DNA of 64,000 bases from Hydrogenophilales bacterium 28-61-23 (GTDB lineage Bacteria; Pseudomonadota; Gammaproteobacteria; Burkholderiales; Thiobacillaceae). Where the stretch lies: positions 1 through 64,000 of the forward strand of contig NCGJ01000015.1 in NCBI GenBank assembly GCA_002281555.1, written 5' to 3'. Position numbers and translations under genes: made by a program. Positions 13,953 to 22,656 of the stretch are shown in pieces. The notes under the pieces were generated by a model that had not been told where the DNA came from, did no database searches, and worked only from the letters and a program-made list of their open reading frames with translations. Numbering within the stretch: position 1 is the stretch's first letter; each line of letters opens with the position of its first letter.

Positions 13953-14303
13953 ATGGCAACTGAAGGCAAGTTGGTTCTATTGCCATTTCCCTTCGATGAC
14001 TTTAGAACGGCAAAGGTGCGTCCGGCGCTATGTCTTACCGAGCCCATTGGCGCCTATAGGCATGTCATTGTCGCGTTCATTTCCAGCCGCCTGCCCGATG
14101 CATTTTTAGCATCGGACTTGCTCATTACGCGCAGCCACCCAGAATTTGCCAGTACCGGCTTGAAGCTCGATTCGGTGCTCAAACTGCATCGTCTGCTCAC
14201 TGTTCCAGAATCGTTATTTCAACGCGAACTGGGAACACTTCCTTCCATCCTGCGCAGTTCCGTCTCGGACAAACTGCGCACTTTGTTCCAACTACATCTC
14301 TAG
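13953..14303 (+). CDS. MazF/PemK-like toxin
   Basis: 116 residues, the MazF size. The N-terminus KLVLLPFPFDDFRTAKVRPALCL matches the PemK/MazF fold (Y/L-PF-D...K-RPAL), followed by a hydrophobic strand VIVAFISSRL and the later stretch LDSVLKLHRLLTVPESLF. MazF-type toxins are ribosome-independent mRNA endonucleases. It overlaps nothing and stops 3 bases before the lepB ATG, so the pair is embedded tightly between lepA and lepB. Confidence 0.82.
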   Translation: MATEGKLVLLPFPFDDFRTAKVRPALCLTEPIGAYRHVIVAFISSRLPDAFLASDLLITRSHPEFASTGLKLDSVLKLHRLLTVPESLFQRELGTLPSILRSSVSDKLRTLFQLHL

Positions 14304-14306
14304 CCC

Positions 14307-15143
14307 ATGAACTTCGCTCTCATCCTCTTCATCGCCCTGGTCATCACCGGCGTCATCTGGCTGTTCGATCATCTGTTCCTCGCCAAGGCGCGCGCATCGG
14401 AAGCCAAGTTGCCGATGCTGGTGGATTACTCCAAGAGCTTTTTCCCGGTCATCCTGATCGTGTTCGTGCTGCGCTCGTTTCTGGTCGAGCCGTTCAAGAT
14501 TCCGTCCGGTTCGATGTTGCCGACGCTGCTGATCGGCGATTTCATTCTGGTCAACAAGTTCGAGTACGGCGTCCGCCTGCCGGTGATCAACAAGAAAATC
14601 GTCCAACTCGGCACGCCCAAGAATGGCGATGTCATGGTGTTCCGCTACCCGAACGATCCATCGCTCGATTACATCAAGCGTGTGGTCGGCGTGCCGGGCG
14701 ATGTCGTCGAATACATCGACAAACAACTCACCATCAACGGCAAACCGGTGCGGCGCGTGCGTGAAGGCAAATATGAGTACACCGCGCAAGGCCTCAATTT
14801 CATTCAGGGCGACACCTGGCGCGAGCAGTTGGGCGCGCATAGCCATATCGCGATGACGCAAAGCGACATGCCGCCGGTGATCGTGCATCAGGTCGAAGGC
14901 AATTTCCCCAACCGAGACAATTGCAGCTACAACGACAACGGTTTCAAATGCACCGTGCCCGCCGGCCATTACTTCATGCTGGGCGATAACCGCGACGCAT
15001 CCAACGACTCGCGCTACTGGGGCTTTGTACCGGACGAAAACGTCGTTGGCCGCGCCTTTTTCATCTGGTGGAATTTCGATGACTTCCTGAACATGGTGAA
15101 GTCTTTTTCCAGCCCTGCCCGCATTGGGCGCAGCATTGAGTGA
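14307..15143 (+). CDS. lepB: Signal peptidase I
   Basis: 278 residues. Two N-terminal membrane segments (ALILFIALVITGVIWLFDHL, and SFFPVILIVFVLRSFLV) precede the catalytic domain. The nucleophile serine is in IPSGSMLPTLL and the general-base lysine in YIKRVVGVPGD. The box E motif GHYFMLGDNRDASNDSRYWG is present. It removes signal peptides from exported pre-proteins at the periplasmic face. In related genomes it follows lepA directly; here the toxin-antitoxin pair lies between them. Confidence 0.97.
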   Translation: MNFALILFIALVITGVIWLFDHLFLAKARASEAKLPMLVDYSKSFFPVILIVFVLRSFLVEPFKIPSGSMLPTLLIGDFILVNKFEYGVRLPVINKKIVQLGTPKNGDVMVFRYPNDPSLDYIKRVVGVPGDVVEYIDKQLTINGKPVRRVREGKYEYTAQGLNFIQGDTWREQLGAHSHIAMTQSDMPPVIVHQVEGNFPNRDNCSYNDNGFKCTVPAGHYFMLGDNRDASNDSRYWGFVPDENVVGRAFFIWWNFDDFLNMVKSFSSPARIGRSIE

Positions 15144-15150
15144 GGTCGTC

Positions 15151-15525
15151 ATGAAGCAGGCACTTATCAAACGTCAACGCGGCATTACCCTCGGCGGCGT
15201 ATTCATGTTCATGATCTTTGTCGGGTTCGGCGCTTACGTCGCGGCGCGGGTTTTGCCCGCTTATTTCGATTATTGGACCGTCCAGCGCATCATGAAAAAC
15301 ATACTGGAACAGCCCGATATCGGAGATATCAAGGAAAGCGCGATACGCGCCAAGTTCCTCAAGGAACTGCAACTCAACAACATGAAGACGGTGAGTGAAG
15401 ACGATTTGCAAGTCGAATGGATTCCGAATGGCGTGCGTCTGAGCGTCGAATTTTCGATGAAGCAGCCATTCATGGGGCCGGTGAGTCTGTGTATGGATTT
15501 CAAGGCCGAGGCGACTTCCAAATAA
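15151..15525 (+). CDS. DUF4845 small membrane protein
   Basis: 124 residues. A single N-terminal membrane segment follows the type-IV-pilin-like start KRQRGITLGGVFMFMIFVGF; the rest is a small soluble domain. DUF4845 proteins are regularly encoded between lepB and rnc in betaproteobacteria; their role is unknown. ATG 15151 lies 7 bases after the lepB stop. The RGITL-hydrophobic start invites comparison with prepilins but has no glutamate at position +5, so I do not claim pilin processing. Confidence 0.85.
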   Translation: MKQALIKRQRGITLGGVFMFMIFVGFGAYVAARVLPAYFDYWTVQRIMKNILEQPDIGDIKESAIRAKFLKELQLNNMKTVSEDDLQVEWIPNGVRLSVEFSMKQPFMGPVSLCMDFKAEATSK

Positions 15526-15542
15526 GCCGGGCGCAGCGCGAA

Positions 15543-16220
15543 ATGTCGCCGGCTTGTGCTCAACTCGAAACCAGATTGGGCCATACCTGGCAGCAACGCG
15601 AGTTGCTGACGCAGGCGCTGACGCACAGAAGCTTCAGCGCGCATAACAATGAGCGGCTCGAGTTTCTCGGCGATGGGGTGCTCAACTGCGTCATCGGCCT
15701 GATGCTGTACCAGCGCTTTCCGGATCAACCCGAGGGTCGTTTGTCGCGCTTGCGCGCCAATCTGGTCAATCAGGAATCCCTGCATGAAATCGCCCTGCAA
15801 CTGGAACTCGGGCGCCATCTGCGTCTGGGCGAGGGAGAAATGAAAAGCGGCGGCGCGCAACGTCCATCGATACTTGCCGATGCGCTCGAATCCTTGCTGG
15901 GCTCGGCCCTGCTCGATGCGGGTTTCGAGGTGGCGAGCGGCATCGTCGAGCGGCTGTTCGGCGCCAGGGTGAACGCCATCAACCCGACCCACCAAGGCAA
16001 GGACGCCAAGACGCGCCTGCAAGAGTGGCTGCAATCGCGTCGCCTGGGTTTGCCCGACTATGCGCTCAGCCAAACAGCGGGGCAGGCGCATGCCCAGATA
16101 TTTCATGTCGAATGCCGTATCGCGGTGCGTAAACTGACAACCGTTGGCCACGGTGCCAGCCGCAAGGCGGCCGAGCAAATGGCCGCGGAGGCCGCTTTGG
16201 CTGAACTGGAAAAAGGATGA
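15543..16220 (+). CDS. rnc: Ribonuclease III
   Basis: 225 residues. It cleaves double-stranded RNA in rRNA and mRNA processing. The signature ERLEFLGDGVLNCVIG holds the catalytic acidic residues, and the second acidic pair is in ILADALESLLGSALLDAG. A C-terminal double-stranded RNA-binding domain follows (KTRLQEWLQSRRL, GASRKAAEQMAAEAAL). I use ATG 15543; the frame is open upstream but shifts into the DUF4845 gene. The stop overlaps the era start (ATGA). Confidence 0.96.
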   Translation: MSPACAQLETRLGHTWQQRELLTQALTHRSFSAHNNERLEFLGDGVLNCVIGLMLYQRFPDQPEGRLSRLRANLVNQESLHEIALQLELGRHLRLGEGEMKSGGAQRPSILADALESLLGSALLDAGFEVASGIVERLFGARVNAINPTHQGKDAKTRLQEWLQSRRLGLPDYALSQTAGQAHAQIFHVECRIAVRKLTTVGHGASRKAAEQMAAEAALAELEKG

Positions 16221-17131
16221 GTTTGAAAATTAACGACCCAGCGAATAATGCAAGTTTCAAAACCGGGGTCATCGCCGTGGTCGGCAGGCCCAATGTCGGT
16301 AAATCCACGCTGGTCAACGCGCTGGTCGGCGCCAAAGTCAGTATCGTCTCGTCGAAACCGCAGACCACGCGCCACCGCATACTTGGCGTGCGCACCGAAG
16401 CCGACGCGCAATACATCTTCGCCGATACGCCCGGCTTTCAGACCCAGTACAAAAGCGCGCTGAATTCCGCGATGAATCGCACCGTCACCCAGGCGCTGGC
16501 GGAAGTCGATGTCGTGCTCTGGCTGGTCGAAGCGCGCAAATTCACCGCCGCCGATCAGCGCATTCTGCCGTTGCTTCCGCGTGACAAACCGGTCGTGCTG
16601 GTGGTCAACAAGATCGATCTGGTCGAAGAAAAAAACAAGCTGCTGCCGTTTCTGGAAAGCATGGCCCAGCAGTTCAAATTCGCCGAAATCGTGCCGCTCA
16701 GCGCCGAGAAGGAAAAAGACGCGTTGCGCCTGCCAGCCATCCTGAAACCCTATCTGCCCGAGGGCGAAGCCTGGTTCGGCGAGGACGATATCACCGACCG
16801 CAGCTCGCGTTTTCTGGCCGCGGAAATTGTGCGCGAAAAGGTGTTTCGTCTGACCGGCGACGAGATTCCCTATGTCGTCGCGGTGACCGTGGAACAGTTC
16901 GAGGAAGATGGCGCGATGTTCCGCATCGGGGTGGTGATCTGGGTCGATCGCGACGGCCACAAGCCCATCGTTCTGGGCCGTGGCGGCGAGCACATCAAAC
17001 GGATTGCCAGCGAAGCGCGGGTGGACATGGAAAAACTGTTCGATCGCAAGGTCTTCCTTCAGGTCTGGGTCAAAGTCAAAGGTGGCTGGGCGGACGACTC
17101 TCGCCTGATCAAGCAATTCGGCTACGAGTGA
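16217..17131 (+). CDS. era: GTPase Era
   Basis: 304 residues. It is an essential GTPase in 16S rRNA maturation and 30S assembly. G1 is GRPNVGKSTLVNALVG, G3 DTPGFQ and G4 NKIDLVEEKN. The C-terminal KH domain has the GRGGEHIKRIASEAR loop that binds 16S rRNA. It is translationally coupled to rnc through an ATGA overlap. Confidence 0.97.
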   Translation: MSLKINDPANNASFKTGVIAVVGRPNVGKSTLVNALVGAKVSIVSSKPQTTRHRILGVRTEADAQYIFADTPGFQTQYKSALNSAMNRTVTQALAEVDVVLWLVEARKFTAADQRILPLLPRDKPVVLVVNKIDLVEEKNKLLPFLESMAQQFKFAEIVPLSAEKEKDALRLPAILKPYLPEGEAWFGEDDITDRSSRFLAAEIVREKVFRLTGDEIPYVVAVTVEQFEEDGAMFRIGVVIWVDRDGHKPIVLGRGGEHIKRIASEARVDMEKLFDRKVFLQVWVKVKGGWADDSRLIKQFGYE

Positions 17132-17145
17132 ACCTGGGTTGAGTT

Positions 17146-17904
17146 GTGAGTGAAAAAATCGACGGCGATCCCGCCTTCGTGCTGCACACCCGGCCCTGGC
17201 GCGAAACCAGTCTGATCGTCGATGTGCTGTCGCGTCATCACGGCCGCGTCGCTCTGGTCGCGCGCGGCGCGCGGCGGCAGGCATCGAGCCTGAAAACCCG
17301 TTTGACCCCGTTTCAGCCGCTGGCCCTGTCCTGGTTCGGCAAGAGCCAGTTGCGCACCCTGCACGATGCCGAATGGCAGGGCGGCGGTTTGATGTTGCGC
17401 GGCCATGCGCTGATGTGCGGTTTCTACCTGAACGAACTCTTGTTGCGTTTGCTGCCCGAGGGCGATGCGCATGAAGGGCTGTTCGATCTGTACGCAGTGA
17501 CCCTCGCGGCGTTGAACGAGCGGGCGGATGTAGAACCGGTATTGCGCCGTTTCGAACTCGATTTGCTGTCCGAACTGGGCTATGCGCAGCCGCTGGGCCA
17601 TCTGGCCGACGGCGGTGAGCTTGAGCTGGCGCGGCGTTACAGCTTCGCTATCGGGCATGATGCACGCCACGGCGCGGGTCACGGTGTTGTACCGTTGCGG
17701 CGCGATGAAAACGGCTATCGCGGCAAAACCCTGCTCGACCTGGCCAGCGGCGATCTGTCCGACCCCGCCACGCTGGCCGAGGGCAAAATACTGATGCGTA
17801 CGTTGCTGGCGCATTATCTTGGCGATAAGCCGCTGGCCACCCGACAACTTCTTATTCACTTGCAACAACTTCACTTGCAACCACTCGACCCGCAAAAGCC
17901 ATGA
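17146..17904 (+). CDS. recO: DNA repair protein RecO
   Basis: 252 residues, starting at GTG 17146. An N-terminal OB fold ([32 protein letters not shown]) binds single-stranded DNA; a helical C-terminus follows. RecO loads RecA with RecR and RecF. The position between era and pdxJ is conserved in betaproteobacteria. The stop overlaps the pdxJ ATG by 4 bases. Confidence 0.93.
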   Translation: MSEKIDGDPAFVLHTRPWRETSLIVDVLSRHHGRVALVARGARRQASSLKTRLTPFQPLALSWFGKSQLRTLHDAEWQGGGLMLRGHALMCGFYLNELLLRLLPEGDAHEGLFDLYAVTLAALNERADVEPVLRRFELDLLSELGYAQPLGHLADGGELELARRYSFAIGHDARHGAGHGVVPLRRDENGYRGKTLLDLASGDLSDPATLAEGKILMRTLLAHYLGDKPLATRQLLIHLQQLHLQPLDPQKP

Positions 17905-18653
17905 ACAATCAAACGAGCGTGCTCAAACTGGGCGTCAACATCGACCACGTCGCTACGCTGCGCCAGGCGCGCGGCACCCGCTATCCCAGCCCGGTACAGG
18001 CGGCGTTGCTGGCGGAATCGGCCGGCGCGGACTCGATCACGCTGCATCTGCGCGAAGATCGCCGCCACATTCAGGATGCCGATGTGCATATCCTGCGCGA
18101 GTTGCTGCAAACCAAGATGAATCTGGAAATGGCGGTCACCGATGAAATGCTCGCTATCGCCGTCCAGGTTCGGCCGCAGGATGTCTGCCTGGTGCCGGAA
18201 CGCCGTGAGGAACTGACCACCGAAGGCGGTCTCGATGTCGCCGGACAGTTCGCCGCCGTGCAGTCCGCCTGCACGATCCTGGCCGGTGCCGGCATCCGCG
18301 TTTCGTTGTTCATCGACGCCGACGCGCATCAACTCGAGGCGGCCAAAGCGGCAGGCGCGCCGGTGGTGGAAATCCATACCGGCCGCTATGCCGACGCGGT
18401 CGATCCGCATGCGGTGCAACAGGAGTTGCAACGCATCGAGAACGCGGTAGAGAAAGGCATTTCACTCGGCCTGGCGGTGAATGCCGGTCATGGCCTGCAC
18501 TATCACAACGTCCAGGCCATCGCCGCGCTTGCCGGCGTGGAAGAACTCAACATCGGCCACGCCATCGTCGGGCATGCGATTTTTGTCGGCTGGGAAAACG
18601 CGGTGCGGGAAATGAAACGGCTGATGCTGGAAGCGCGGTGGACGGCGCGCTAA
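17901..18653 (+). CDS. pdxJ: Pyridoxine 5'-phosphate synthase
   Basis: 250 residues. It condenses 1-deoxy-xylulose 5-phosphate with 3-amino-2-oxopropyl phosphate in the DXP-dependent vitamin B6 pathway. Hallmarks are [39 protein letters not shown] and the HAGHGL-like [11 protein letters not shown], ending in [12 protein letters not shown]. acpS, which often follows, is absent here; a convergent histidine kinase overlaps the stop by 4 bases. Confidence 0.97.
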   Translation: MNNQTSVLKLGVNIDHVATLRQARGTRYPSPVQAALLAESAGADSITLHLREDRRHIQDADVHILRELLQTKMNLEMAVTDEMLAIAVQVRPQDVCLVPERREELTTEGGLDVAGQFAAVQSACTILAGAGIRVSLFIDADAHQLEAAKAAGAPVVEIHTGRYADAVDPHAVQQELQRIENAVEKGISLGLAVNAGHGLHYHNVQAIAALAGVEELNIGHAIVGHAIFVGWENAVREMKRLMLEARWTAR

Positions 18654-20410
18654 GCAACGCCCGGTTCGGTCACTTGCGCCAATTCAAAGCAGACATAGCC
18701 TTCCCGGTTCTCGCGCAAGCGCAGCCGGTAACCCAGTTCGGCGGCCTGTTTTGAGGCCTGGTAGAGGCCGATGCCGAGGCCATCATGGGTCGAGACCGGG
18801 GCATGAAACAGTTTTTCAGTGACCTCCTCGGTCGCCATCTCGCCGGTGTCGCACACGGTCAGACTGCATAAGGGCGAAGTCAGCAACTCGACCCGAATAT
18901 GCAACTCCGGTTCGCGCAGGCGTTTGCGCAGGGCGTTTTGCAACAGATTGTCCGCGACGCTGTCGAACAGTTCCTGGGGCAGCCAGACCGAGGCATTGGC
19001 GTCGTCGATGAGGAAATTGATGTTGTCCCGCCCGTAGCGGTTATTCAGATTGCGCCACCACTCGCGCGCCATGATTTCCTTGCGGTCCGCCGCGGTGGTG
19101 GGCGATTTCAACTTGTCGAGCGTGATTTCCAGGCGCTTCGCCATCTGCGGCAATTGCCGCTGCATCAACATCTGCAGCGACATGGCCTGGTCGGGCCGGC
19201 TATGTTCGGCGGCGGAACAGAGCGTCTTCAACGACTGCAACAGATTTTTCACATCGTGCGTCAGGCGCGATCCGGTCTCGTAGATCGCTTGTGTGTAGGC
19301 ATTCGCCTGCATCATCCGTTCGCGTGTTTTGGCGGCGTGAAAATAGCCGATGATTTCAGTCAGCAGACGCAAATGCAGCGCAAATGCCGGATTGACCGGT
19401 GAGTCGGTAAAGAACCGCACTTCCACGCCCTGGTGCGAGAACGACTCGGAATAGGGACTCCGCACGCCCAATTCGCCCTGAGCTTGCAAGGTCGACCAGG
19501 TTACGCCGGTCGACCAGGGCAACAAGGTGAAACCCGCCATCGCTTCGCGTAAAAAAACCTCCGGGTCCGGCTCGCGTTCAGCCGAGTCGGACAGTTGCTT
19601 CAACCATTCCTCCAGCGGTAAACCGAGCGACAGCACATAACGCGAGAACAGATTGCGCAGGCCGGACGCTTCGCCGCGCGGTTGCCAGAGCCAGGCAATG
19701 ACCAGCAGCGATACCGTCAACGTGCCCAAACTGATGAATACGCCCCGGGCATAGTCGGTATGGGTCAGCTGCATCGCGGCGTAGCTTCCCAGCGCCAGCA
19801 CGCCGATCACCAGGACGAACAACAAGGTGTAGAGCAGATCGACAACGCCGGTCTGGCGTTGCAGCGTCGGCGCTGGGAACAACAGCATCAGCGCCGGTAG
19901 CGCAAGCAGGCTGTCGCGCAGCAATATCGTGTAGGCGTCGTGCCGCACAGGCAGGCCAAAGCCCTGCGGCAATAGCCAGAGGAACAACATCAGCAGTAGA
20001 TACAACACGGCCAACCACAGTCCGATGCGTTCCTTGATCGGTTTCAGGCTGACCGTCACACCGCCCAACAGGCCCGCCAGCAAAACGGCCCACAAGGCGG
20101 CGGCCCAGATGCTGTCGAGCGCGGCCAATGCCGCGCCGACCGCCAGCACGCCGAGCGCGCGCTGCCAGGACAAATGCTGTTGGCCGCTGAAAAACGGTTG
20201 CCAGAGCAGGAATACGCCGTAATGAGCCAGCACCATCGCCTGGCCCCAGGCTTCGCCGCGTCCCCACACGAAAGCCGCGTGCAGCAGGAACAACATCAGC
20301 ACCAGGATGCGATTGCCATTGCGTTGCAAGCCGACATGCTGGACAAGCGCCGCGGATATTTTTGAAGAGGCGGAAGTCCGCGACACAGGGGGGACAGAAG
20401 TTTCAGACAT
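18650..20410 (-). CDS. Membrane sensor histidine kinase
   Basis: 586 residues. The first about 260 residues hold roughly nine or ten hydrophobic segments. A GAF-like middle region ([23 protein letters not shown]) precedes the H-box [18 protein letters not shown] and a HATPase domain with an N-box ([12 protein letters not shown]) and G-box ([12 protein letters not shown]). It should autophosphorylate on the H-box histidine in response to a membrane or cytoplasmic signal. No response regulator lies beside it. The layout recalls the PrsK kinases of exosortase organisms, but I cannot confirm that. It converges on pdxJ with a 4-base overlap. Confidence 0.88.
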   Translation of the reverse strand: MSETSVPPVSRTSASSKISAALVQHVGLQRNGNRILVLMLFLLHAAFVWGRGEAWGQAMVLAHYGVFLLWQPFFSGQQHLSWQRALGVLAVGAALAALDSIWAAALWAVLLAGLLGGVTVSLKPIKERIGLWLAVLYLLLMLFLWLLPQGFGLPVRHDAYTILLRDSLLALPALMLLFPAPTLQRQTGVVDLLYTLLFVLVIGVLALGSYAAMQLTHTDYARGVFISLGTLTVSLLVIAWLWQPRGEASGLRNLFSRYVLSLGLPLEEWLKQLSDSAEREPDPEVFLREAMAGFTLLPWSTGVTWSTLQAQGELGVRSPYSESFSHQGVEVRFFTDSPVNPAFALHLRLLTEIIGYFHAAKTRERMMQANAYTQAIYETGSRLTHDVKNLLQSLKTLCSAAEHSRPDQAMSLQMLMQRQLPQMAKRLEITLDKLKSPTTAADRKEIMAREWWRNLNNRYGRDNINFLIDDANASVWLPQELFDSVADNLLQNALRKRLREPELHIRVELLTSPLCSLTVCDTGEMATEEVTEKLFHAPVSTHDGLGIGLYQASKQAAELGYRLRLRENREGYVCFELAQVTEPGVA

Positions 20411-20606
20411 CGCGCCAGAATGAAATCGTCATCGTTGAGACCAAGGCCATCGGATCAAGCGTTTTGTTGAAGGAGGTAACGGTGTCCGATGGACTCATGG
20501 GCATTTCCTTGGAACATGGTGCATAAACGGCAATCCTGAGCGGTTCTTGAAACGCATGTTCGTTAAAATGCATCGCGTCATGTTTTTGCCCAGATCGCTT
20601 CCCCCG

Positions 20607-20864
20607 ATGAATGATTCTTTGCGTATCCCTTTAGACATCAAACCTGGCAATACTTACAGCAACGGCGCTTATGGGCGCTCTTGGGGCGTGCGCCAGGTGA
20701 TCGAGTTTTCACTGGATGCCGAAAGCGGAGAGGAGACGGTTTCGTTCAAGGGGATCGCCGGCGCTTGTCGCCGCAAGACGGGCTTATGCACTTTGGCGGA
20801 GTTTCAAGGTTGGGTGCGCTATGAAGTGGCGCTGAATGAAAATAGTTGGCAGCGAATCCGTTAG
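20607..20864 (+). CDS. Small protein of unknown function
   Basis: 85 residues from ATG 20607; an upstream in-frame ATG at 20547 is possible but gives an unlikely N-terminus. Composition is soluble and mixed (IPLDIKPGNTYSNGAYGRSW, GIAGACRRKTGLCTLAEFQG). Two cysteines, in GACRRKTGLC, are the only notable motif. I do not recognise the family. The coding case rests on amino acid composition only; no strong ribosome-binding site is seen. Confidence 0.5.
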   Translation: MNDSLRIPLDIKPGNTYSNGAYGRSWGVRQVIEFSLDAESGEETVSFKGIAGACRRKTGLCTLAEFQGWVRYEVALNENSWQRIR

Positions 20865-20980
20865 CGCTTCAGCGCTTAGGGATTCGGCGTCCTTCTTGCG
20901 AGGGCGGCGGATCGGTTATCGCGAGGAATTCTGGACCTAACCTGCATGAAAGCCTCAGAGCCACTGTTATCGTCACCGAC

Positions 20981-21016
20981 AATGCAAAAAGCCGCCCGAA
21001 GGCGGCTTTTTGCATT
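20981..21016. terminator. Bidirectional intrinsic terminator
   Basis: A perfect 16-bp stem, AATGCAAAAAGCCGCC / GGCGGCTTTTTGCATT, with a CGAA loop. The run of T on each strand lets it stop transcripts of the ompA-like gene from the right and of the small gene from the left. Confidence 0.9.
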
Positions 21017-21035
21017 TCTGCGCCAGACAACCGAA

Positions 21036-22505
21036 TTACTTGGCTTTGGCGATCACTTCGATCTCAACGCGACGATTCGGCGCATGGCATTCTTTCAACG
21101 CATCCGTCGCCAGCGCCTTGTCGCACTGAACGACGGGTTGTGTATCGCCCATGCCGCTGCTGACGATAACGCCGGGTTTTACGCCTTTGGCAATCAGATA
21201 AGACTTCACGGACTTGGCGCGGGCCTCGGATAACGTGCGGTTCGCGCCAGTGTTTCCAGTCGGATCGGCATGGCCCACCACCTTGATCTGATCGAGAGGG
21301 CCCATTGCATTGAGCTTGCTGACGACCTCGTCCAGACGCGCCCGGCCTTCCTTGGATAAATCCCTGATGCCGGATTTACCCGATTTGAACAAGGCATCGC
21401 CCGCCAGAACCATTTTGCTGGCGACAGGGGCGGGGGCGGGCGCCGGTACGGGTGCAGACGCCAAGGCAGGCGCCGGGATGACAACCGCCGGCACGATGGC
21501 CGTTTTCTGAACTTCAACGGCCTTGGGCGCTTCGGCAATTTTCGCCGCCACTGCAGGTTTAGGTATCTCGATCGCCTTGGCTTCGATCGGGGCGTGAGTT
21601 TGTACCGGCGCGGGGGCGGATGCGATTGCGGCCGGTTTCACCTCGGTCGGCGCGGCAACGAGCGCGGGAGCAGGAAATGTATCTGGAACTGGCGTTGCCG
21701 CAGGCTGCGTCGGTGCGGTGAAGCTGGGCAGCGTCGGCAGCTTCAACTGATTCAGACCGGGAATCCAGCCAGACAGGTTGCCAGCCATCGCTATGGGATC
21801 CCACATGGCGAAACTGCCCGCGCCTTGTATGGCGGGGGCCGGAGCCCAGGTCAGCCAGCTATTGGTGCCTTGTCCGTAGGCATTGGGATTCACGACGGCG
21901 CCCGCCATGCCGGTGTAAAGCGCCGGATTGGCGACCGTGCCCATCAGATTCCAGGCGCGCGGATCGAGCGCCGCCATCGGCCAACGAATATAGGTGTTCG
22001 GATTGATTGTGTTGCCGAGCACGCTCCACAACTTGGGATCCATCGGCACCATGCCCCAGCGCATCAGCTTGCCGGGGTCTGAAAGCTGGGTCAGCAAGGC
22101 CGTGTAGAAATTGGGATCGAGCGACGCTGCGGACCATTTCAGGTAGATGGAGGGGTCGGCGAAGGCAAGCGCATTTCGGACGGCATCGGGATGCGCGGCG
22201 GTATTCATCATATTCAGCCAGCCGCCCGGATCCATCATGCCGTTGGCCATGGCGATATAGAAACCGGGCTCGGTGACCGCATTTGTCCAGGGTATGAAGG
22301 TTTTTGGATCCTTGAACGCGGACATATTGCGTGAAAAATCGGTCATCCGCGCCAGCCATTCTTCCGGCGATTTTGGCGCTTCGTTCCTTGCGGCGGCTTG
22401 CGCCGCAGCTTGTCCGGCGAAGGTGGGGATATCCGTGGTGCCCATTGCGGCGAGGGCGGGGGCTGCCGCGAAAGCCAGCGCTAGCGTGATCAGTTTCAGT
22501 TGCAT
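21036..22505 (-). CDS. OmpA-family protein with N-terminal internal repeats and a Pro/Ala-rich linker
   Basis: 489 residues. Signal peptide MQLKLITLALAFAAAPALA. Residues about 50-240 contain repeated units of the form (D/N)P-x2-(F/Y)-x2-W-x2-A-x3-(D/E)P, for example DPKTFIPWTNAVTEPGFY, DPSIYLKWSAASLDPNFY and NPNTYIRWPMAALDPRAW. A long Pro/Ala/Val linker follows. The last about 120 residues are an OmpA peptidoglycan-binding domain (VVGHADPTGNTGANRTLSEARAKSV, ending PNRRVEIEV). It is expected to be periplasmic or outer-membrane associated, anchoring the envelope to peptidoglycan. The repeat domain is unrecognised. Confidence 0.88.
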   Translation of the reverse strand: MQLKLITLALAFAAAPALAAMGTTDIPTFAGQAAAQAAARNEAPKSPEEWLARMTDFSRNMSAFKDPKTFIPWTNAVTEPGFYIAMANGMMDPGGWLNMMNTAAHPDAVRNALAFADPSIYLKWSAASLDPNFYTALLTQLSDPGKLMRWGMVPMDPKLWSVLGNTINPNTYIRWPMAALDPRAWNLMGTVANPALYTGMAGAVVNPNAYGQGTNSWLTWAPAPAIQGAGSFAMWDPIAMAGNLSGWIPGLNQLKLPTLPSFTAPTQPAATPVPDTFPAPALVAAPTEVKPAAIASAPAPVQTHAPIEAKAIEIPKPAVAAKIAEAPKAVEVQKTAIVPAVVIPAPALASAPVPAPAPAPVASKMVLAGDALFKSGKSGIRDLSKEGRARLDEVVSKLNAMGPLDQIKVVGHADPTGNTGANRTLSEARAKSVKSYLIAKGVKPGVIVSSGMGDTQPVVQCDKALATDALKECHAPNRRVEIEVIAKAK

Positions 22506-22656
22506 GGTGGTTGCCTTTCAAAAAAACTATAAAAAACATATCGTTACAAACGTTTTTTGCATTCTAACAACGGCGCTGTTTCAGGGTAAACCTGAACCGG
22601 AGGCGTTCGGGTAATCATCCGGGTGCATGTTGCGGATTATCGGGTTGCCGAATGCT

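Noticed and set aside
18650-20410. PrsK assignment for the membrane histidine kinase
   Set aside because: Layout is similar, but no PrsR-type regulator or exosortase gene is adjacent and I could not confirm family-specific motifs.
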